Shown here in pieces: positions 19,322 through 24,234 of a DNA stretch of 24,234 bases. The first letter of the stretch is position 1. Every line of letters starts with the position of its first letter. The position numbers and the translations under genes were made by a program. The notes under the pieces are model-generated. The model was not told the DNA's origin. It worked only from the letters and a program-made list of their open reading frames with translations, and made no database searches. The DNA comes from Zelonia costaricensis (Eukaryota > Euglenozoa > Kinetoplastea > Trypanosomatida > Trypanosomatidae), in assembly GCA_030849075.1 (NCBI GenBank), contig JASAOO010003132.1:1-24234 (forward strand). The letters are read 5' to 3'.

Positions 19322-19340
19322 TCTCTCTCTCTCTCTCTCT
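19322..19340. repeat. (CT)n microsatellite
   Basis: Alternating CT on the plus strand, flanked by GT-rich sequence. Here the plus strand carries pyrimidine-repeat sequence, opposite to most of the surrounding purine-rich tract. Confidence 0.9.
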
Positions 19341-19839
19341 GTGTGAAGCGGAAGTGCGCCCTCGGCGCAGGCGAGTGTGATGCTGACAAGGAAGCCGTGA
19401 AGCGGACGATCGCACAAAAGGGGACGTCGTGGAGTGCGTGCCCCAGCGTCCCCCCCGCACCTCGCCTTCTTTTCGGAGGAGGTGCACCGAGGTGCCGGTG
19501 CGTGTGTGTAGGATAAGCGTGTAAGGCGCAGCGCCGTACCAAGCGCTGCGTCGCGTGTGTGTGTGTGAAGGCGAGGGAGGACAGGCAGTGAGGTGGAAGG
19601 ACGGGAGGGAAAGGACGTGGGTCCGCGCAGCCTGCGCACATGAGGGGGCGCGAGGCATCGCCGGATTGTAGAAGAGCCGTAGCCAAGCGGCGAGCCGCTT
19701 CTCCAGAGGTGAAACAAACAAAAAAAACGGCCAAGTGAGCCCACGGGGCGGGGACACCGGCGCGTGTGCCATCCCACCTCCCTCGCTCCATAGCGGAGAG
19801 CTGCGTTGGCACCAACACAACACGACGCGTGTGCCCTTC

Positions 19840-19856
19840 GACGGTGCGACACCGTC
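19840..19856. repeat. 7-bp hairpin, 3-nt loop
   Basis: GACGGTG (19840-19846) and CACCGTC (19850-19856) are perfect reverse complements around CGA. It lies inside the 3.3 kb gene-free region, about 110 bp upstream, in the minus direction, of a T8 run (A8 on the plus strand, 19720-19727). Confidence 0.8.
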
Positions 19857-19980
19857 CGACCGCCCCCCCCGCCGCGCAAGCCGCGCGCTGGGAAGCGTGT
19901 GTCACCCTCTCTTGTTGTCTCTCCCGGTTGGGGCTGTTGCCTGGAGTTCGTACTTCTCTGCACTGTGGCGCCTACAGCTT

Positions 19981-20000
19981 CACACACACACACACACACA
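19981..20000. repeat. (AC)n microsatellite
   Basis: Uninterrupted AC alternation in the gene-free region. Confidence 0.9.
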
Positions 20001-20946
20001 GTCCCACACACGGGTGGAGAGGACAAATCAACAATAGTAAGGAAGACACGGCAACGTACGAAAATGGCCGGACAACGCGCCGCCTCGGCTGCATCGCACC
20101 CGCCGCCTCTCCCGGCACACACGCACACACAAACACACACAGTCAGAGGGAGAGCGGGAGAAGGGAGCGAGGAAAGAGTCAAGACGGTGGCGTGTCTTGC
20201 CGTCGACGCGGTGGCGGTGCGGGGCGGGAGTGAAGGGGCTTCCAGTCAAGGCGAAGACGTCGTGAGAGGACCAACTGTGCCTGCGGGAGGAGAGCGCGAC
20301 GCCGGGGGGGGGGGCAATGACACGGAGCGGAGAGGGGGGAGGAGGGGGTGAGGGGGGGGCCATGTCCACGAGTGCGTTGAGGAGTGGGGGGTGGGGACGG
20401 CGGGGGCCGGGAGTGGCCAGGGTGGAGTGCACGGAAACAGAAGGACAAGAAGAAGCGAGGATGCAAGGAAGACGAATGGCGGAGGAGGGCGATGGGGGGA
20501 GGGAGCCGCCGGATCACAAGAACGCGTCTCCCTCTCTACACACAGAGATACACATGTGCGGGCACACAGGCGCCCCTGCATACACAAACTCATACGGCGA
20601 GGGAGGGAGGGGGAGGGGCAAGAGGGCTGAGGGGTGGATGAAGGAAGGTCACGGGGAGGGAGCGGGGGTGGGGAGGGGAGCGGGAAAGCGGACCACGTGC
20701 GTACACCAACCCACACAAATGCACAGCGCTGCACGTGCGGTTGGCTCCAAGACACCTTAAACTCCCGTCCATGCAGGGGGTCCAGCACACCGCACGCGCT
20801 CCCTTCCCTTCCCACGGCCAAGAAGCATCCGCAGTGCACCCCGTACGGGACGCACCAAGCACGAGCTCAACACACAAAACAAACAAACGAAAGATGAACG
20901 CAGATCTTGAAAGCTACCAGCCAGAAAGAAGGAGTGCGCGTTTCAT

Positions 20947-20967
20947 ACACACACACACACACACACA
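20947..20967. repeat. (AC)n microsatellite
   Basis: AC alternation, continuing imperfectly to about 20979, in the gene-free region. Confidence 0.9.
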
Positions 20968-21390
20968 GACACACACATACGCAGGCAAATTCGCAGACAT
21001 GCAGCGCGCGGCGGCCCCACGTGGAGGAGGGGAGGGGAGGGAAGCAGGTCCATACACGGCGTGTTGTTGGCTAGAGAGAGGACAGGAGAGCGTGGGGGGA
21101 GACAGGACGAGGAAAGGGAAGAGTGAACAGCGCAAAGAAGACAGGGAGGGGATCTACGGGGGGGGGGATGCCAGAGAGGGGAGGGGGTGGGGGCACGGCG
21201 AGAAACGCAGAGGAAGGCGAAGGCGAAGTCACCCGAAAAAGGGAGAACCACAAGCTGGAAAGCATGAGGGAGACAACGGTGTGGGCACCCCTGCAGACAC
21301 ACGGAGACGTACAGGCAGACCGACTCAAATACATGATAGAGGAGAAACAATGAGGGAGGAGGAGCACACTTAATCATCCAGACCCACAGG

Positions 21391-21411
21391 CACACACACA
21401 CACACACACAC
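21391..21411. repeat. (AC)n microsatellite
   Basis: Uninterrupted AC alternation in the gene-free region, about 650 bp downstream of the tRNA gene in its direction of transcription. Confidence 0.9.
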
Positions 21412-22050
21412 TCAACGGCGCACCCCCCTATACACACAGAAGACGTCCCCCCCCGCGGATGCGCCGCAAGAAGGACGAGGGAGGCGTACACACACACGGC
21501 AGGCGTGTCGCAGACAGTGAGGAGAGGGGGGGGGAGGGGTGGTGGGTTGTGAGGTGATGTAGCATCACTCAGGCGTTCGAGCGTAGGTATGTGTGTGTGT
21601 GACGCAGTTCCGGCAACGATGAGGGAGAAGGGAAAATACGCGAAAGAGAGCCGAATGCAAAGAAGTTGAGAGGGAGGAGGGGGGGGCACGACGAGGGGAG
21701 CGGCCCCAGGGAGCCGAGGGCAGAGAGACCCGGTAGGAGACCTAGTAAGCCGGCATCGGGAGTGAGCACCAACACGCCCGTACACCCTGGCGCAGGGGTG
21801 CAGAAATAAAAGAAACAAAAAACGGAAACGCGCGCGCGCGTCTGTGTATTGAACGCTGGAGTGTGCGTGCGTGCAGGCGGGCGAGGGATGTGGGGGTCGG
21901 GCGGCGCATCAGCGAGGGGTGGCAAGGCTGGGCTTGTGTGGGGAGCGGGCGGGTCAGGGGCGCGGCGTGTTCGGTGAAGTGAGGGTGGCGCTCCTCCCCC
22001 TTCTTCTCTCTATGTACAGAACGCGCGCGCCCCCCGGCCGGCGGCGGCGG

Positions 22051-22059
22051 AAAAAAAAA
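22051..22059 (-). terminator. RNA polymerase III terminator (T9) of tRNA-Val
   Basis: Nine A residues on the plus strand give T9 on the minus strand, separated by one base from the last base of the tRNA (22061). A run of four or more T is the standard Pol III stop signal. Confidence 0.9.
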
Positions 22060-22071
22060 GTACGCAGTTCG

Positions 22072-22082
22072 GGACTCGAACC
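22072..22082 (-). promoter_or_regulatory. Internal B box of tRNA-Val
   Basis: GGTTCGAGTCC on the minus strand matches the Pol III B-box consensus GGTTCGANTCC exactly. Confidence 0.93.
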
Positions 22083-22115
22083 CGAGACCTTCGCCGTGTT
22101 AAAGCGACGTCATAA

Positions 22116-22127
22116 CCACCTAGACCA
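22116..22127 (-). promoter_or_regulatory. Internal A box of tRNA-Val
   Basis: TGGTCTAGGTGG on the minus strand fits the A-box consensus TRGYNNARNNGG at every specified position. Confidence 0.92.
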
Positions 22128-22134
22128 ACCGCGC

Positions 22135-22832
22135 TTGAGGAGACGGGCTAGTTGTGAGGAACAACCTGGTGGAAGGGCACGGGTTCAGGTGCGCGGGCGC
22201 GCGTGACCGACGAGGCCAACCACCAACACCAGTCCCCCCCCCCCACACACGCACGCGCTGCGCAGCAGGGCGGAGGCGGAGTCGTATGCGTGTGTGTGTG
22301 TGTGTGCTGCGGCTCCTCCTCCTCCTGTTCCCTTGCGACTGCCCTTCTCCCGCCTCCTCCGCACGTGCGGGGGAGGACAAGTGCGTTTGTGGGCATATGT
22401 GAAGAAGTAAAGCCACCGCAGAGGGGAGGGAGGGAGAGAGTGCCTTCACCGAGTTGACGCAGGCACACACACACACAGACGTGTCGGGGGGGGGGGTGCC
22501 GCTGCTCGCACGCGAGAATGAGTACGGACTCCCGCGGCGCTCTCGGCCTCCATTGCACACGGCAGCGCGCAGCAGTCGCGACGTCAACGACCGTTGCACG
22601 TCATGAGAGTGCTTCGGCACACGGGGAGGGGCGCGAGGCGGCAGGGTGGAGTGCCATCAACGGCGCGACACGGAGCATGGCGACACACCGACGCACACGC
22701 GCCAGTTGCGTGGTGGGTCGCAGAGGGAAGAGGGGGCGCGGAGGCGACGGCGTGGACGGCGTGCGCAGCTGCGAGGGTCGTCGCCAACGCACACTCGGAC
22801 GTCACCGGCGTGGTAGCAGCCGCGCATCCGCC
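22135..22832. other. Intergenic region between ISP3 and tRNA-Val
   Basis: No gene seen. It should contain the ISP3 3' UTR. It holds a C run near 22239-22247, a (GT)n tract near 22289-22304, an (AC)n tract near 22466-22478 and a G run near 22487-22496. I looked for a small RNA gene divergent from the tRNA, a common trypanosomatid pairing, and saw no recognisable snRNA, 7SL or 5S sequence. Confidence 0.65.
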
Positions 22833-24005
22833 TTACAACTCCGACGACTTGTCGCCGCCGCTCTTGGGCGAGGAGTTCCGCTTCGTCGCGCTGGACTTGC
22901 GCGGCGTCGAGTCGTTGCGGGCGCGGTTCCACAAGTTCTTCGCCTTCTTCTCGTAGCCGTCCTCGCTCGCCTCCTTCTTGCTCAAGCTGCCACTGCGGCT
23001 CTTCTTCCCCGACGTCGGTGTCTCCACCGGCGCCTCCTTCTCGAAGGACGTGAGGCTGTTGCGGCGCGGGGACTTGTCACTGGCGCTGTGCTTGCGCGGC
23101 TTGGATGAGCTGCGGTGGCGCTTCTCCGACGTCGGGGCGGCGTCGTTGGCGGCTGTGTCCTGCGGGTACGCCTCCTGCGCCTCGCCCCGCCGCTGCGCCT
23201 CGCGCTCCTGGGCCTCCTTCTCCACCGAGCGCAGCGCCGGCGGGGAGTGCGGGTCGGCGGCGTAGCCGGCCGGGGCCGCGCGCGACGAGTGGCGGTGGTT
23301 CTCCTCCTGAACTGGCGGCTCCTGCTCCTGCTCCTGCGCCGTCATCACCGGGGCCTCGTTCGACTGCGTCACGTATTGGTTGTCTTTCGGGGACGGCGGC
23401 GCCGAGTGCTCCTGCGCGGCCGCCGGCTCCGCCGCCTCCGCCGCCGCCGCCTCCGCCGCCTCCGCCGCCTCCGCCGCCTCCGCCGCCTCCGTAGCCTCCT
23501 CCTGGTACGCCGGCTCCGGCAGCGCGATGCCGCGCGACTGGGGCGCCGGCGGCTCAGAGTGCTGCTCCTGCTCCTGCTGCTGCTGCTGCACAGCGTCCAT
23601 GAGTGCGTTCTTGTCCGACCACACACGGTACCGCACCTCCGCCCCCTCTGGGACGTACACGACGATGGGCAGCTTGGAGTTATAGGCGAGCATGGGCGTC
23701 TCGTGCAGGGCCACGAAGGTGGTCGCGTTCTCCGGGTCACTGGGGCTGCGGTGCACGGCGTACATCTCGCCGAGGGTCACGACGTAGTACGGGTAGCCCC
23801 AGCCCTCGATCACGTTGTGCTCCACGGTGCCCGTGAGCTGGTAGAGGCGGCCGTCCTCGCACTCCTCGTGGCGGCCGGGGATGAGCTGCAGGCGAAGGTG
23901 CCGCTGCTCGGCACCGCTGTCTTGCGCGGGCAGGTAGATGACCTTGCGCTCCTGCCCCGGCGCGGCGGCCGGGTACGGGGCGTGGTAGTCCTCCAGCGTC
24001 GGCAT
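22833..24005 (-). CDS. ISP3: Ecotin-family inhibitor of serine peptidase with long C-terminal tail (ISP3-like), 390 aa
   Basis: Residues 1-137 form an ecotin domain, a tight inhibitor of S1A trypsin-family peptidases. Visible landmarks are YPAAAPGQERKVIYLP, EGWGYPYYVV (67-76), YNSKLPIVVYVPE (108-120) and EVRYRVWS (123-130). Bacterial ecotin is little longer than this domain; here a roughly 250-residue tail follows, with a Gln/Glu run (139-148), Glu-Ala-Ala repeats near 170-193 and a Ser/Lys/Arg-rich basic end. No signal peptide is seen, so it is probably intracellular. The open frame extends to 24029 but starts there with TTG; ATG at 24005 is the first ATG after the predicted acceptor. Kinetoplastid ISPs are thought to have been gained from bacteria. 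L. major has ISP1-3, with ISP2 and ISP3 in tandem, so ISP2 may lie just past the right edge. The reactive loop is unusual (see findings). Confidence 0.9.
   Translation of the reverse strand: MPTLEDYHAPYPAAAPGQERKVIYLPAQDSGAEQRHLRLQLIPGRHEECEDGRLYQLTGTVEHNVIEGWGYPYYVVTLGEMYAVHRSPSDPENATTFVALHETPMLAYNSKLPIVVYVPEGAEVRYRVWSDKNALMDAVQQQQQEQEQHSEPPAPQSRGIALPEPAYQEEATEAAEAAEAAEAAEAAAAEAAEPAAAQEHSAPPSPKDNQYVTQSNEAPVMTAQEQEQEPPVQEENHRHSSRAAPAGYAADPHSPPALRSVEKEAQEREAQRRGEAQEAYPQDTAANDAAPTSEKRHRSSSKPRKHSASDKSPRRNSLTSFEKEAPVETPTSGKKSRSGSLSKKEASEDGYEKKAKNLWNRARNDSTPRKSSATKRNSSPKSGGDKSSEL
23428..23498. repeat. 9-bp coding repeat (GCCGCCTCC)n inside ISP3
   Basis: About eight near-identical 9-bp units on the plus strand, one shortened or altered near 23440-23450, encode Glu-Ala-Ala repeats on the minus strand. 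All unit changes are multiples of three, so the frame is kept. Likely length-variable between strains. Confidence 0.9.
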
Positions 24006-24234
24006 TGCGTCCTGAGCGGTGGGCCTCAAGGTCTGCGCGGTGCTGGTCTGTGCGTCACGTGACGAGTGCGCAGCAGGGGCGAGAGCAATGGAAGCTGCTG
24101 CTGCTGCTGAGGATGGTGATGGAGGCGGCGGTGAAGGGTGGAGGGTTGGGGGGGGCGGTGTGCGGAGAGAGAGCGTGTGTGTGAGTGCGCGTACTTGGCT
24201 TTGCCTACGTCGATGGTGATGTCGTGTGTGGGGG
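24006..24234 (-). promoter_or_regulatory. ISP3 5' leader with predicted spliced-leader acceptor
   Basis: On the minus strand a C/T-rich tract (about 24157-24110) ends at CCTCAG, followed by four more CAG units (to about 24095), so several neighbouring AGs could be used. From the first, AG at 24108-24107, the leader is about 101 nt with no ATG before 24005. The sequence upstream is G-rich on the plus strand with a short GT tract near 24175-24182; no gene is seen to the window edge. Confidence 0.5.

Larger units (their letters stand above)
18771..22050. other. 3.3 kb region without a recognisable gene, between tRNA-Val and the 1959-residue gene
   Basis: The longest gene-free stretch in the window. 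The plus strand is strongly G-rich with little T over long runs, so the transcribed strand is pyrimidine-rich. It holds (GT)n near 19086-19104 and 19555-19567, (CT)n at 19322-19340, (AC)n at 19981-20000, 20947-20967 and 21391-21411, G homopolymers at 18796-18807, 19131-19141 and 20304-20314, an A8 run at 19720-19727, a (CG)n tract near 21829-21840 and a hairpin at 19840-19856. Open frames of up to 408 codons are Pro/Arg/Cys/His low-complexity with no conserved-looking segment. It may be long UTR, a spacer, or a pausing or initiation region next to the tRNA. Confidence 0.65.
22061..22134 (-). tRNA. tRNA-Val, anticodon AAC
   Basis: 74 nt on the minus strand fold into a complete cloverleaf. The acceptor stem GCGCGGT/ACTGCGT has seven pairs including two G-U, with discriminator A at 22061. 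The anticodon stem TCGCT/GGCGA closes the loop TTAACAC, placing anticodon AAC at 22100-22098; the same loop sequence occurs in other eukaryotic tRNA-Val(AAC). The T stem TCGGG/CCCGA surrounds TTCGAGT. There is no intron and CCA is not encoded, as normal for eukaryotes. It reads GUU and, after A34 deamination to inosine, GUC. It lies alone inside the protein-gene array, in the same orientation, between ISP3 and the gene-free 3.3 kb region. Confidence 0.95.

Noticed and set aside
18956..20182. 408-codon minus-strand frame in the gene-free tract
   Set aside because: The composition is Pro/Arg/Ser/Thr-His with Cys-Val runs from (AC)n repeats and no conserved-looking segment. Its apparent length follows from the stop-poor pyrimidine-rich strand.
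22135..22400. snRNA, 7SL or 5S gene divergent from tRNA-Val
   Set aside because: This pairing is common in trypanosomatids, but the sequence here is C runs and GT repeats with no recognisable small-RNA core.
24006..24029. N-terminal extension of ISP3
   Set aside because: The codon at 24029 is TTG, not ATG; the first ATG in the predicted mRNA is 24005.

Overview
The window looks like nuclear DNA of a trypanosomatid, most likely Leishmania or a close relative. It is GC-rich. All genes sit on the minus strand as one directional, intron-less array, the layout of a polycistronic RNA polymerase II unit. Gaps between genes hold (AC)n/(GT)n microsatellites and long G runs on the plus strand, which read as pyrimidine tracts on the transcribed strand, as expected for spliced-leader trans-splicing. 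The protein at 22833-24005 is an ecotin-type inhibitor of serine peptidase with a long C-terminal tail, matching Leishmania ISP3. From memory, ISP2 and ISP3 are tandem on chromosome 15 in L. major, so the window probably comes from the equivalent locus.

In order of transcription (right to left): ISP3 (24005 to 22833); a tRNA-Val(AAC) gene (22134 to 22061) with A and B boxes and a T9 terminator; a 3.3 kb region with no convincing gene; a 1959-residue, mostly disordered protein with a hydrophobic, probably membrane-embedded block (18770 to 12891); a 697-residue axonemal coiled-coil protein resembling outer-dynein-arm docking proteins of the CCDC151/ODA10 and CCDC63/114 type (12094 to 10001); a 1708-residue low-complexity protein of unknown function (7663 to 2537); and a CCDC13-like coiled-coil protein that runs off the left edge (1788 to <1).

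Starts were chosen as the first ATG after a pyrimidine-tract/AG acceptor on the minus strand. This moves three starts inward from the longest open frames: two of those frames begin at TTG, and one runs through 5' leader sequence.

The genes do not form a pathway. Two are probably flagellar/ciliary (CCDC13-like and the dynein docking protein), one is a peptidase inhibitor and two are orphan proteins. I found no CRISPR array, operon-like defence system, transposase or retroelement. The points that most merit a second look are the ISP3 reactive loop (Arg/His where ecotin has Met, partner cysteine lost), a perfect 12-bp hairpin in an intergenic region, the gene-free 3.3 kb tract beside the tRNA, and the orphan membrane protein.
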